Part shown: positions 24,806 through 32,234 of the stretch, piece by piece
How the letters are laid out: each line of letters starts with the position of its first letter
How positions within the stretch are numbered: the first letter of the stretch is position 1
Origin: Actinoallomurus liliacearum
GTDB taxonomy: Bacteria; Actinomycetota; Actinomycetes; Streptosporangiales; Streptosporangiaceae
Reading direction: 5' to 3'
DNA: 64,000 nt
NCBI RefSeq assembly: GCF_039542035.1
Contig: NZ_BAABHJ010000040.1
Span: 1 to 64,000 of the forward strand
Translations under genes and position numbers: made by a program
Notes under the pieces: generated by a model
What the model was told of the DNA's origin: nothing
What the model saw: only the letters and a program-made list of their open reading frames with translations
Database searches by the model: none

Positions 24806-25591
24806 ATGACGGTCGGACGAACCACAATGCTGAAAGTATTCGGGGGCGAAGTGCGGCGATTCCGGGTCGCGGCCGGCCTCTCGCAGGACCGCATAGCAGC
24901 GAAGATTCCCATCTCGGGCTCACACATCGGCAAGATCGAACGCGGCGAGACCCGCTGCGATAGGGCCATCACGGTCAGACTCGACGAACTCCTGGATACG
25001 AGAGGCACCCTGCCCTCGCTCTGGGACGAACTCGTCAAGAGCGCAGCCTTCCCCGTCTGGTTCGACTGGCCTCCCGTCGAGGAGCAGGCCACTCTGCTCC
25101 AGTCATACGAGAACCAGGTCATCTACGGCCTGCTCCAGACGGAGGGATACGCCTCCGAACTCCTGAACGGCGACAAGGAGGCCGTGGCGGCCCGAATGGG
25201 GCGGCAGCAGATCCTCATCCGCGAAGACCCTCCGCCGCCTCGCCTGGCCGTCCTGCTAACCGAGTACGTTCTCTACCACGAGGTGGGGAACCGAGAGATC
25301 ATGCGTGAGCAGCTTGAACACCTGCTCAGCCTGTCGTCGGACCGCATCTCGGTCCACATCGTCCCCGGCCCGCTTCACCCGTCAGGCACTGATGGCGCAT
25401 TCGTCGTCGCTACCCTGCCGGACAGAAGCGAGTTGGCGTACATGGATACGGTGATTCGCGGACTTACCATCGATGATGTCGAGGACATTCGGGCATTGTC
25501 CGACGCATACGAGGCGATTCGGTCAAGAGCCCTGCCCGTCGATGCGTCGAAGGACTTCATCCGCAGGGTCATGGAGGAACGATGGTTGTGA
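24806..25591 (+). CDS. XRE-type regulator with DUF5753 domain
   Basis: 261 residues from ATG 24806 (CGGGAG upstream); an in-frame ATG at 24761 is less likely. The N-terminal helix-turn-helix reads VRRFRVAAGLSQDRIAAKIPI then SGSHIGKIERGE. The remaining ~180 residues are the DUF5753 domain with YENQVIYGLLQTEGYA, typical of actinobacterial regulators that pair with DUF397 proteins and affect development or secondary metabolism. Its stop overlaps the start of a short DUF397 gene. G+C is somewhat lower than that of its neighbours. Confidence 0.9.
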   Translation: MTVGRTTMLKVFGGEVRRFRVAAGLSQDRIAAKIPISGSHIGKIERGETRCDRAITVRLDELLDTRGTLPSLWDELVKSAAFPVWFDWPPVEEQATLLQSYENQVIYGLLQTEGYASELLNGDKEAVAARMGRQQILIREDPPPPRLAVLLTEYVLYHEVGNREIMREQLEHLLSLSSDRISVHIVPGPLHPSGTDGAFVVATLPDRSELAYMDTVIRGLTIDDVEDIRALSDAYEAIRSRALPVDASKDFIRRVMEERWL

Positions 25592-25686
25592 AGGACGCCA
25601 CTTGGCGCAAGAGCAGCCGCAGCGGCGGCAACGGCGGCAACTGCGTCGAGCTGGCTGTCGTCGAAAGGGACTCTGGCCGGGAGTAG
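25582..25686 (+). CDS. DUF397 protein, truncated
   Basis: 34 residues, overlapping the end of the XRE gene. ATWRKSSRSGGNGGNCVELA is the unmistakable N-terminal half of DUF397, followed by VVERDSG. The usual second half (a DxxGPxLxFxxxxWxxF motif) is missing because TAG follows, and neither other frame downstream restores it. It is therefore a truncated, perhaps inactive, member. In intact systems DUF397 proteins act together with the preceding DUF5753 regulator. Confidence 0.75.
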   Translation: MVVKDATWRKSSRSGGNGGNCVELAVVERDSGRE

Positions 25687-26182
25687 TCCGGCCACGGCTT
25701 GACGGCGCCCCCTCACCGGCATGCGGGGGGCTCCGTCGCATCGCTCAGCCTTGCCACTGCACTTGTCGAGGGGCGCTGTTGCCACCTTGCCGTCGGGATG
25801 GACGCCTTGCCGCCGATATGGACGGCGCGTCGCCTGCTTTGTTGCGGATTGTGCGTCAACGACGGCGGCGAGGTCGGGGCGCGCGTGGCCTGACGACGTG
25901 CTGCGGCGATTATCGGCGGTTGCGGGCGAGCCGCACCGGCTGGTGCCGGCTCCGCGGTCGCTCCTGCGCTGAGCCTTCGACGGCCGAGACGACCGTTGCT
26001 GGAGCGTGCGGAAGGCTCGGCGATGGCGCAGCCATAGCGGGACGAAGTCAGCGAATCACCGCCTGCGACCCGCGTTGACCGAGCGTTTCGCGCGCCCCAC
26101 CGTTCAGGAGCCGTGTGCGACACGCTTCGTCGCGCCGGCGGGCGACTGAAATCCGCGAATCGTGGGCGCGCTGGGCGAGTTT
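25687..26182. other. Gene-poor stretch of ~500 bases
   Basis: No convincing gene is visible. Near the left end, GCCCCC/GGGGGC arms around 25705-25732 could form a terminator for the XRE/DUF397 operon. Small dyads occur near 25930-25960. Short open frames exist on both strands but have no family signature or ribosome site. Confidence 0.5.
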
Positions 26183-26203
26183 CTGTAACATCCTTTGTTA
26201 CAG
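26183..26203. promoter_or_regulatory. Rrf2-type operator upstream of the Rrf2 gene
   Basis: CTGTAACA-N5-TGTTACAG, perfect 8-bp arms, overlaps the ribosome-binding region of the Rrf2-family gene. A near-identical site precedes the next gene at 26678, so these are probably the binding sites of the regulator (autoregulation). Confidence 0.85.
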
Positions 26204-26212
26204 GAGGTGGTG

Positions 26213-26644
26213 ATGGCGGCGAACAGTCGGCTTACGGTCGCCGTGCACGCTCTCGCCTGGCTGGCGCTGGCGCAGCGGCAGGGGCGGGATCAGCTCACGT
26301 CCGACCAGGTGGCCGCCAGCGTCAACACCAACCCGGTGATCATTCGCCGCAGTCTCGGCGACCTTCGGCGGGCGGGTCTCGTCAGCGTCCGTCACGGGCC
26401 GGGCGCCGGTTGGAGCCTCGCCCGGCCGGCCGAGGAGATCTCCCTCGTACAGGTCTATGACGCGGTCGAGCGGGATCCGTTGTTCGGGATGCACCGCAGC
26501 GAGCCGAACCTCGAATGCCCGGTCGGCAAGGGCATTCGCCCGGCGCTCGGGTCGATCTACGACGGGGCCGAGCAGGCCCTGCGACGGGAGCTCGGCCGCA
26601 CGTCGATCGCCGACGTGCTCCGTCAGACCCTGCAGGTGAGCTGA
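26213..26644 (+). CDS. Rrf2-family transcriptional regulator
   Basis: 143 residues from ATG 26213, GGAGGTGG upstream. The winged-helix N-terminal part reads LTSDQVAASVNTNPVIIRRS then LGDLRRAGLV, as in the Rrf2 family. Iron-sulfur members carry three Cys residues; here only one Cys (LECPVGKG) is visible, so this is more likely a YwnA/HypR-like, thiol- or ligand-responsive repressor. Matching palindromes before this gene and before the NIPSNAP gene suggest it represses both. Confidence 0.9.
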   Translation: MAANSRLTVAVHALAWLALAQRQGRDQLTSDQVAASVNTNPVIIRRSLGDLRRAGLVSVRHGPGAGWSLARPAEEISLVQVYDAVERDPLFGMHRSEPNLECPVGKGIRPALGSIYDGAEQALRRELGRTSIADVLRQTLQVS

Positions 26645-26677
26645 GTGACCACGCCTGCCGCGCCGTCAGGGCAAAAG

Positions 26678-26696
26678 TGTAACAACCTTTATTACA
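26678..26696. promoter_or_regulatory. Rrf2-type operator upstream of the NIPSNAP gene
   Basis: TGTAACA-N5-TATTACA, 16 bases before the NIPSNAP start, matches the palindrome at 26183 with one mismatch in the right arm and the same spacing. This places the NIPSNAP gene under the Rrf2 regulator. Confidence 0.8.
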
Positions 26697-26711
26697 GAAA
26701 GGACTGCCTCA

Positions 26712-27446
26712 ATGAGCGGAGCCCGGTCGCAGGTCTTGGAGCTGCGGCAGTACACGTTGCGCAGTGGCACGCGCGACGTGCTGATCGATCTCTTCGAGCG
26801 GGAGTTCGTCGAGTCGCAGGAGGCGACGGGCATGGAGGTGATCGGCCAGTTCCGCGACGTGGACGCCGCCGACCGGTTCGTCTGGCTGCGCGGCTTCCCG
26901 GACATGCGGAGCCGGGAGGCCGCGCTCCGCACCTTCTACGGCGGTCCCGTCTGGGCGGCCCACCGGGACGCGGCGAGGGCCACGATGGTCGACACCGACG
27001 ACGTGCTGCTGCTGCGACCCGTGGATGAGGGCTCCGGCTTCCCGGCGCCGAGCGAACCGCGGCCCCCGGTCGGCCGGGCGGAGTCGCCGTCCTCGCTGGT
27101 CGTCGCGACGCTTTACCGCCGCGACCGGCCCTTCGACGAGGAGTTCGCCGAGTTCTTCCGTCGCCGGGTGCGGCCGGTGCTGGCCGAAGCGGGTGCCGCG
27201 CCGCTGGCGTACCTGCAGACCGAGCACGCGGAGAACACCTACCCCGTGCTGCCCGTACGGCCCGGCGAGAACTTCTTCGTGTGGTTCGCCCGGTTCGCCG
27301 GCCGCGCCGACGCCACCGCGCGTCTACGGCGCCTGGAGGATTCGCGCGCGTGGCGCGACGACGTGTCGCCGCGGCTGTCGGCGGTCCTCGCGAGCGCGCC
27401 GCAGCGGCTGGTGCTGGCCCCGACCGCACGGTCCCTCCTGCACTGA
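26712..27446 (+). CDS. NIPSNAP family protein, two-domain
   Basis: 244 residues from ATG 26712 (AGAAAGGA upstream). The start VLELRQYTLRSGTRDVLIDLFE is the typical NIPSNAP beginning (dimeric ferredoxin-like alpha+beta barrel), continuing to FVWLRGFPDM and a FYGGPVWAAH motif. A second, more diverged repeat covers about 130-240 (VVATLYRRDRPFDEEFAEFF, FFVWFARF). Bacterial members are small enzymes or stress proteins of unclear activity, some acting on antibiotics or quinones. Control by an Rrf2-type regulator suggests induction by oxidative or electrophile stress. Confidence 0.85.
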   Translation: MSGARSQVLELRQYTLRSGTRDVLIDLFEREFVESQEATGMEVIGQFRDVDAADRFVWLRGFPDMRSREAALRTFYGGPVWAAHRDAARATMVDTDDVLLLRPVDEGSGFPAPSEPRPPVGRAESPSSLVVATLYRRDRPFDEEFAEFFRRRVRPVLAEAGAAPLAYLQTEHAENTYPVLPVRPGENFFVWFARFAGRADATARLRRLEDSRAWRDDVSPRLSAVLASAPQRLVLAPTARSLLH

Positions 27447-27496
27447 GCCCCCGGTCGCCCGGGCCGGGGGTACCCCCGGCCCGGGCGACCGGGGGC
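27447..27496. terminator. Perfect 50-bp palindrome
   Basis: The 24-base arms (GCCCCCGGTCGCCCGGGCCG...) are perfectly complementary around a central TA, giving an uninterrupted 50-bp palindrome that begins on the last base of the NIPSNAP stop region and ends 7 bases before the stop of the convergent nitroreductase. Best explained as a very stable bidirectional terminator. Confidence 0.85.
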
Positions 27497-27503
27497 GTAC
27501 CGC

Positions 27504-28151
27504 CTACCAGTGGTTCCAGTGCAGGACCTCGTCGCGTGGGATGCGGCGGGCGGGCTTGAAGTCGGTTCCGATGGTGTAGGCCAGTGGGATGAACGCGGCG
27601 AGCATGACCTCGTCGTACGGGACACCGAGCGCCTTGGCGAGTTCGCGTTCGCGAGGGCCTTGGGCGGTGGTCCAGACGGTGCCGAGGCCGCGGGCGCGGG
27701 CGGCGAGCATGAAGCTCCACACCGCGGGCAGGATCGATCCCCAGGTCATGGACTGGTCGAGCACCGATGCCCGGTCGGTGCGTCCCTCCACGGCCGGGAT
27801 GACGAACGCGGGCACGCGGTGGATGTTGTCGTACAGATGCCGGAGCCCGTCGTAGATGCGTTCCATGCTGCCGGGGTGGGCGTTCATGCGGCGCAGGTCG
27901 CGGTCGTTGACCGGTTGTCCGCCGCCGGTGGCCAGGGCGCGGCGGAAGATGTCGGCGACGATCCGTCGCTGGTCGCGGTCGGTGATGATGAGGAAGTGCC
28001 AGCGCTGGCGGTTGCGGCCGGTGGGCGCCTGGGTGGCCAGGTCCACGCATTCCTCGATCAGTTCGCGGGGGACGGGGCGGGACAGGTCGAGGCGCTTGCG
28101 CACCGCGCGGGTGGTGGACAGCAGTTCGTCGGGGGTCAGATTCAGGGTCAT
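27504..28151 (-). CDS. Nitroreductase family protein
   Basis: 215 residues from ATG 28151 with GAGGAGAAG upstream. The FMN-binding nitroreductase plan is visible: TTRAVRKRLDLSRPVP at the N-terminus, ATQAPTGRNRQRWHF (FMN phosphate contact), GSILPAVWSFMLAARARGLG, and a C-terminal RIPRDEVLHWN. These enzymes use NAD(P)H to reduce nitro groups, quinones or other electrophiles. It lies 32 bases behind the MFS exporter and probably in the same MarR-controlled operon, suggesting detoxification together with export. Confidence 0.88.
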   Translation of the reverse strand: MTLNLTPDELLSTTRAVRKRLDLSRPVPRELIEECVDLATQAPTGRNRQRWHFLIITDRDQRRIVADIFRRALATGGGQPVNDRDLRRMNAHPGSMERIYDGLRHLYDNIHRVPAFVIPAVEGRTDRASVLDQSMTWGSILPAVWSFMLAARARGLGTVWTTAQGPRERELAKALGVPYDEVMLAAFIPLAYTIGTDFKPARRIPRDEVLHWNHW

Positions 28152-28183
28152 GGCGTGCTTCTCCTCGGTTGTCGCGACAGGGA

Positions 28184-29554
28184 TCAGGAGTCGGCTGTGG
28201 CCGGTACCGACTCGGCCGCGGGCGCCGGGGCGCGCAGGCCGAGGGAGGCGATGAGGACGCCGAGCAGAGAGAAGGCTCCGGCGGTCAGGAATGCCAGCCG
28301 GTAGCCGGAGAGGGCGGAGTGGCCGAGCGGCATGACGGCCGCCAGGACGGCGATGCCGACTCCCGCGCCGATCTGGACGGATGAGGTGACCAGCCCGGAG
28401 GCCAGGCCCTGCTGGTCGTCGGGCAGGCCGCCGACGGCGGCGATGTTGAGGCTGGGAAAGGACAGCCCGTTGCCGATGCCGTGGATGAGCAGGGCGGGCA
28501 GCAGGACGGCGACGTAGTCGCCGGTGGCCCCGGCCCGCAGGAACAGCAGGATGCCGGTGGCCTGGATCAGCATTCCGAGTGCGGCCACACGTCCCAGGCC
28601 CCAGCGGTTGATCAGCTTTCCGGCCAGGTTGGCGGTCACCACGATGGCCAGGCCCATGGGGACGATGCCGAGGCCGGTCGCCAGGGCGGTGTAGTGAAGT
28701 TCCCGCTGCAGGTACAGGACGGCGACGAACTGCCAGCCGATGGTCGCGCATGCCCAGGTCAGGGCGGCGAGGTTGGCGGCGGTCAGCCGGCCCGACCGGA
28801 ACACCCCCAGCGGGATCAGCGGAAGGCGTTGCCGGCGTTCGATGGCGACGAAGGCGGCCAGCAGGACCACGGCCGCGATGCCGGCGGGCCAGTTCTTCTC
28901 GGTCAGGGCGTAGACGAGCAGGAGTACGCCGCCGGTGACGGCGGTCGCGCCCGCACCGTCGAAGCCGCCTGCCGCCGCGCTCGGTCGTTCGCCGCGTGGC
29001 AGCGCGAGTGGCGCGGCGACCAGGACGGCCAGGGCGATCGGTACCGGCAGGAAGAACACCAGTCGCCAGCTGACCTGGGTGAGCAGGCCGGAGAAGATCA
29101 GGCCGGCGCTGTATCCGGTCGCGCCGGCCAGGGAGTAGATCCCGAGCGCGCGGTTGCGCCGCGGCCCCTCGGTGAACGTTGTCGTGATCAGCGAAAGCGC
29201 GGCGGGGGCGGTCAGGGCGGCGGCCACCCCCTTCACCACGCGGGTGAGGACGAGAAGCCAGCCGACCGACAGCAGGCCACCGGCCAGGCTCGCCGCCGCG
29301 AAGGCGCCCAGCGAGATCAGGAACATCCGGCGGCGGCCGAACAGGTCGGCGATGCGCCCGCCCAGCAGCAGGAAACCACCGTAGGCGACCGCGTACCCGG
29401 ACATCAGCCACTGCAGGGTGCTCTCCGGCAGGGACAGGTCACGTCCGATCGAGGGCAGCGCGACGCCCATGAGAGACAGGTCCATCGAGTCCAGGAACAC
29501 GGCTGCGCACAGCAGGACCAAGGCCGTCTGTCGCCGGCCGTCGGAAACGGTCAT
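28184..29554 (-). CDS. MFS drug exporter (DHA2-like)
   Basis: 456 residues from ATG 29554. MFS motif A appears as GGRIADLFGRRRMF, motif D as FLDSMDLSLMGVALPSIGRDL (the DHA2 start is usually D-x-T-V-x-N), and motif C-like Gly/Pro-rich helices follow. About 12-14 helices. Proton-driven export of drugs or metabolites is expected. It is divergent from a MarR regulator across 144 bases holding several dyads, and is followed by a nitroreductase, a common arrangement for xenobiotic resistance. Confidence 0.88.
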   Translation of the reverse strand: MTVSDGRRQTALVLLCAAVFLDSMDLSLMGVALPSIGRDLSLPESTLQWLMSGYAVAYGGFLLLGGRIADLFGRRRMFLISLGAFAAASLAGGLLSVGWLLVLTRVVKGVAAALTAPAALSLITTTFTEGPRRNRALGIYSLAGATGYSAGLIFSGLLTQVSWRLVFFLPVPIALAVLVAAPLALPRGERPSAAAGGFDGAGATAVTGGVLLLVYALTEKNWPAGIAAVVLLAAFVAIERRQRLPLIPLGVFRSGRLTAANLAALTWACATIGWQFVAVLYLQRELHYTALATGLGIVPMGLAIVVTANLAGKLINRWGLGRVAALGMLIQATGILLFLRAGATGDYVAVLLPALLIHGIGNGLSFPSLNIAAVGGLPDDQQGLASGLVTSSVQIGAGVGIAVLAAVMPLGHSALSGYRLAFLTAGAFSLLGVLIASLGLRAPAPAAESVPATADS

Positions 29555-29587
29555 GACAACTCCATCTGCTCGCCAACAATCTGTGGA

Positions 29588-29622
29588 CAGATGATCCAGA
29601 CCGTAGAGCGACAAATCATCTG
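29588..29622. promoter_or_regulatory. MarR-type dyad in the MFS/MarR intergenic region
   Basis: CAGATGAT (29588-29595) and its complement ATCATCTG (29615-29622) lie in the divergent promoter region, along with CCAACAA/TTGTTGG arms near 29570 and 29650. They are candidate binding sites for the MarR regulator; the exact operator is not certain. Confidence 0.45.
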
Positions 29623-29698
29623 CTGTCAAACAATTGGCGATCAGACGGTTGTTGGTAGGATCGAGCTGATCGAACAGGTGAGAGGATCAGCGCCGACC

Positions 29699-30154
29699 AT
29701 GACAGCGGACCGTTCGAAGCCGACCTACTTCCCGCAGTTGGCGGCGGAACGCCTGGACATCGCCCTGTGCCGGGCCTCGGCCGCGGTCGCGCGGGCGGCC
29801 GACGCGCACGCCGGCGAGCACGGCCTGGGCGTAGGCCAGCATCTGGTGCTGAAGATGCTCGAGGCCGTCGGCCCCTGCTCGCAGCAGACGCTGAGCGAAG
29901 AGTTGCGCATCGACCGCACGGTCATGGTGAGCGTCTGCGACGACCTGGAGAAGGCGGGTCACGTACGCCGGGAGCGCAACCCTCGTGACCGGCGCTCGTA
30001 CGCCGTCACCATCACCGACGCGGGGCGACGGCGCCTCGCCGAGGCCGAGGCGTCGATCCCGGAGTTCCTCGAGGACACCTTCCACGGCCTGACCTCCGCA
30101 GAACGAGACCAGCTGAGCGCCCTCCTGGGAAGGCTCCTGCGTCTCCCGGACTGA
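29699..30154 (+). CDS. MarR-family transcriptional regulator
   Basis: 151 residues from ATG 29699. A winged helix with LGVGQHLVLKMLEAVGPCSQ, the recognition region QTLSEELRIDRTVMVSVCDDL and the beta-wing RRERNPRDRRSYAVTITDAG, all standard for MarR. Repressors of this family dissociate from DNA on binding phenolic or other small ligands. Divergent from the MFS-nitroreductase operon, which it most likely represses. Confidence 0.92.
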   Translation: MTADRSKPTYFPQLAAERLDIALCRASAAVARAADAHAGEHGLGVGQHLVLKMLEAVGPCSQQTLSEELRIDRTVMVSVCDDLEKAGHVRRERNPRDRRSYAVTITDAGRRRLAEAEASIPEFLEDTFHGLTSAERDQLSALLGRLLRLPD

Positions 30155-30212
30155 GCCCGTCCGCGCCGTACCCCGGCCGGTGACGGTCGATCCAGGTTGG
30201 ATCAGAGTTGTC

Positions 30213-30232
30213 ATTCAACTGATTGATTGAAT
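30213..30232. promoter_or_regulatory. Dyad upstream of the TetR gene
   Basis: ATTCAA-N8-TTGAAT, with a nested TCAA-N4-TTGA, lies 12 bases before the TetR start in an unusually AT-rich patch. It fits a TetR-family autoregulatory operator. Confidence 0.6.
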
Positions 30233-30243
30233 ATCGTTCCGGC

Positions 30244-30870
30244 ATGCCGACACGGAGGACGTCACAGTCCGGGGATCGCGGCACGGCGGCATCGCAGACG
30301 CGGGAGCGGATTCTCGAGGCCGCCGTGGCCGAGTTCGGGGCCAAGGGTTACGCGGGCGCGCGCACCGCCGGGATCGCCGAGCGCGCGGGTGTGAACCAGC
30401 AGCTGATCTCGTACTACTTCGGCGGCAAGCAGGGCCTGTTGGAGGAGTTGCGCCGGCGCTGGCAGCGGACCGAGGCATCGATCGCCGCCCGGGACGCGTC
30501 GTTCGACGAGTCGGTCGCCGCCCATCTGAACGCGATGTTCGATCGGCCCGACTGGGCGCGGCTGGTGATCTGGCAGGCACTGGGTGACTGCCCCTTCACC
30601 GACGCCGAAGAGGGCGAACGCCACTTGGCAGCCCAGCGGGCCCGACTGGCCGAGTCGGTGGCGAGGATGCGCGAACGTCAGCGGGCCGGCGAGGTCACCG
30701 ACGCGGTCGAACCGGAGTTCGCGCTGCTCATCGCCTACGCGGTGGCCTTCGCACCGATCGCGATGCCGCAGTTCGTACAAGAGCTGTTGGGCGGTGATCC
30801 GCTGTCGCCGCCGGTCCGGGACCGGCTGCACGACCAATTGATCAAGCTTCTCGGCACAGCCGGCGATTAG
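30244..30870 (+). CDS. TetR-family transcriptional regulator
   Basis: 208 residues from ATG 30244. The N-terminal TetR helix-turn-helix is clear: TRERILEAAVAEFGAKGYAG then TAGIAERAGVNQQLISYYFGGKQGLLEEL. The C-terminal ligand domain is helical with no specific motif. It is followed at 12 bases by an NAD(P)-binding reductase gene that it probably controls, together with itself, through the dyad at 30213. Confidence 0.92.
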   Translation: MPTRRTSQSGDRGTAASQTRERILEAAVAEFGAKGYAGARTAGIAERAGVNQQLISYYFGGKQGLLEELRRRWQRTEASIAARDASFDESVAAHLNAMFDRPDWARLVIWQALGDCPFTDAEEGERHLAAQRARLAESVARMRERQRAGEVTDAVEPEFALLIAYAVAFAPIAMPQFVQELLGGDPLSPPVRDRLHDQLIKLLGTAGD

Positions 30871-30882
30871 GGAGTTCACGGA

Positions 30883-31722
30883 ATGGTCGCAGTCGTCTTC
30901 GGAGCCCGGGGAAATGTGGGCCGTCATGTCGCCGCAGGTCTGCTCGCGGCGGGCGAGGAGGTCCGGGCGACGAGCCGGACCCCCGATACGGCGGGCCTTC
31001 CGCCGCGGATGCAGGTGGTGGCGGCCGATCTCGAACGGCCTGAGACCCTGCCCGCCGCCCTGGACGGCGCGGAGCAGGTCTTCCTCTACGCCAAACCGGA
31101 CGGCGTCCAGGGTTTCGTCGAGGCCGCCAAGGCGGCGGGCGTACGGCACGTGGTGCTGCTGTCATCGGCGGCGATCGTGGCCCCCGGCGCCGAGCAGAAC
31201 CCCATCGCCCGGCAGCACCGGGCCGTCGAACTCGCGATCGAGCAGTCCGGCATCGACTGGACGTTCATCCGCCCGGGGATGTTCGCCACCAACACGCTGT
31301 GGTGGTGGCAGCGGTCGATCCAGGCCGACGGAGTCGTCCGCAACCCGTATCCGGACGCCCAGACCGCACCCGTGCACGAGAAGGACATGGCGGCGCTGAC
31401 GGTGACCGCGTTCATCGAGCCGGGACACCGGGGGCAGGCGTACACCGTCTACGGCGCGGAGTCGCTCACCCTTCGGCAGCAGGTCGAGCACATCGGTGAT
31501 GCGCTCGGCCGGAAGATCCCCTTCGAGGTGATCTCCGTGGAAGAGGCCCGGACGGAGATGGGCAGGACCCTCCCCCCTATCGGCGTCGAGACCTTCCTGC
31601 GCCAATGGGCGGCCCGCGACGGCACGCCCGCTCAGACCTCAACGATCATCGAGGAGACCACCGGTCGCCCCGCACGCACCTTCGCGGAGTGGGCCGAAGA
31701 CCACGCCGATGACTTCCGCTGA
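30883..31722 (+). CDS. NmrA/atypical SDR NAD(P)-binding protein
   Basis: 279 residues from ATG 30883. Rossmann fold with VVFGARGNVGRHVAAGL (GxxGxxG), a GAEQVFLYAKPDG strand-turn and SGIDWTFIRPGMFATN, as in NmrA-like and NAD(P)H:quinone-reductase-like (YtfG/QorB type) proteins. It lacks the YxxxK of classical short-chain dehydrogenases. Possible roles are quinone or electrophile reduction, or redox sensing. In an operon with the TetR gene. Confidence 0.82.
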   Translation: MVAVVFGARGNVGRHVAAGLLAAGEEVRATSRTPDTAGLPPRMQVVAADLERPETLPAALDGAEQVFLYAKPDGVQGFVEAAKAAGVRHVVLLSSAAIVAPGAEQNPIARQHRAVELAIEQSGIDWTFIRPGMFATNTLWWWQRSIQADGVVRNPYPDAQTAPVHEKDMAALTVTAFIEPGHRGQAYTVYGAESLTLRQQVEHIGDALGRKIPFEVISVEEARTEMGRTLPPIGVETFLRQWAARDGTPAQTSTIIEETTGRPARTFAEWAEDHADDFR

Positions 31723-31729
31723 CGTCTGT

Positions 31730-31769
31730 GCCGAGGATTTTCGTCGTTGGAGCGACGGAAATCCTCGGC
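31730..31769. terminator. Hairpin, dispersed family copy 2
   Basis: GCCGAGGATTTTCGTCGTT pairs with AGCGACGGAAATCCTCGGC. The sequence is that of the hairpin at 24076-24125 with two C-to-T changes in the left arm, both allowing G-U pairs. It begins 8 bases after the NmrA-like gene, facing a convergent gene, as expected of a terminator. Confidence 0.75.
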
Positions 31770-31889
31770 GGTGATGACGGGGTGAGGCGGGAGGGGAAGC
31801 CCCTCCCGCCTACTCATATGGATGCAAGCACAGCATGCCTGCTATGCCTTACCCGCGCCCGCGGACTCCGTCCGTGAGCGCTCATCCGA

Positions 31890-32075
31890 TCAGCCGCCGT
31901 AGTAGTGGCCGGCACCGCGCGGGTAGGTACGCGGGCCGCTGGTCTGGCCGCCGACGGTGTTGTTGTTGGTCGCGTCGTTGGGGTAGACGCGCTTCCCGTT
32001 CTCGTCCACCGGGAGGCCGCCGGCCGGCTGCTTGGCCGAGCTGCTGCCGGCGCTCTTGTTGTCACGGTTCGACAT
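31890..32075 (-). CDS. Small hydrophilic protein, unknown function
   Basis: 61 residues from ATG 32075, with GGAGGGG 7 bases upstream. The composition is polar: MSNRDNKSAGSSS at the start, PVDENGKRVYPND in the middle and a Gly/Tyr-rich end (GHYYGG). No signal peptide, membrane helix or known motif. Codon usage and the strong ribosome site support it as real. It lies in the same direction as ccr but 159 bases downstream of it, so probably separate. Confidence 0.55.
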   Translation of the reverse strand: MSNRDNKSAGSSSAKQPAGGLPVDENGKRVYPNDATNNNTVGGQTSGPRTYPRGAGHYYGG

Positions 32076-32234
32076 GGTCGTCCCCTCCAGGGTTCTTGGT
32101 TGTGGTGATGAGTCCGGGCATTCGGATGCGCCGGGCACGGGGCTGCACTGTCCTCACCTGACCACCGACGGCAACTGCCGTCTTGGCCGTGGACTCCTGC
32201 GTCACCCGGGAGAGCGGCTGTACGGTCATCGGGG

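Noticed and set aside
25687..26182. Short open frames between the DUF397 and Rrf2 genes
   Set aside because: No ribosome site, no family motif, and poor codon pattern on either strand.
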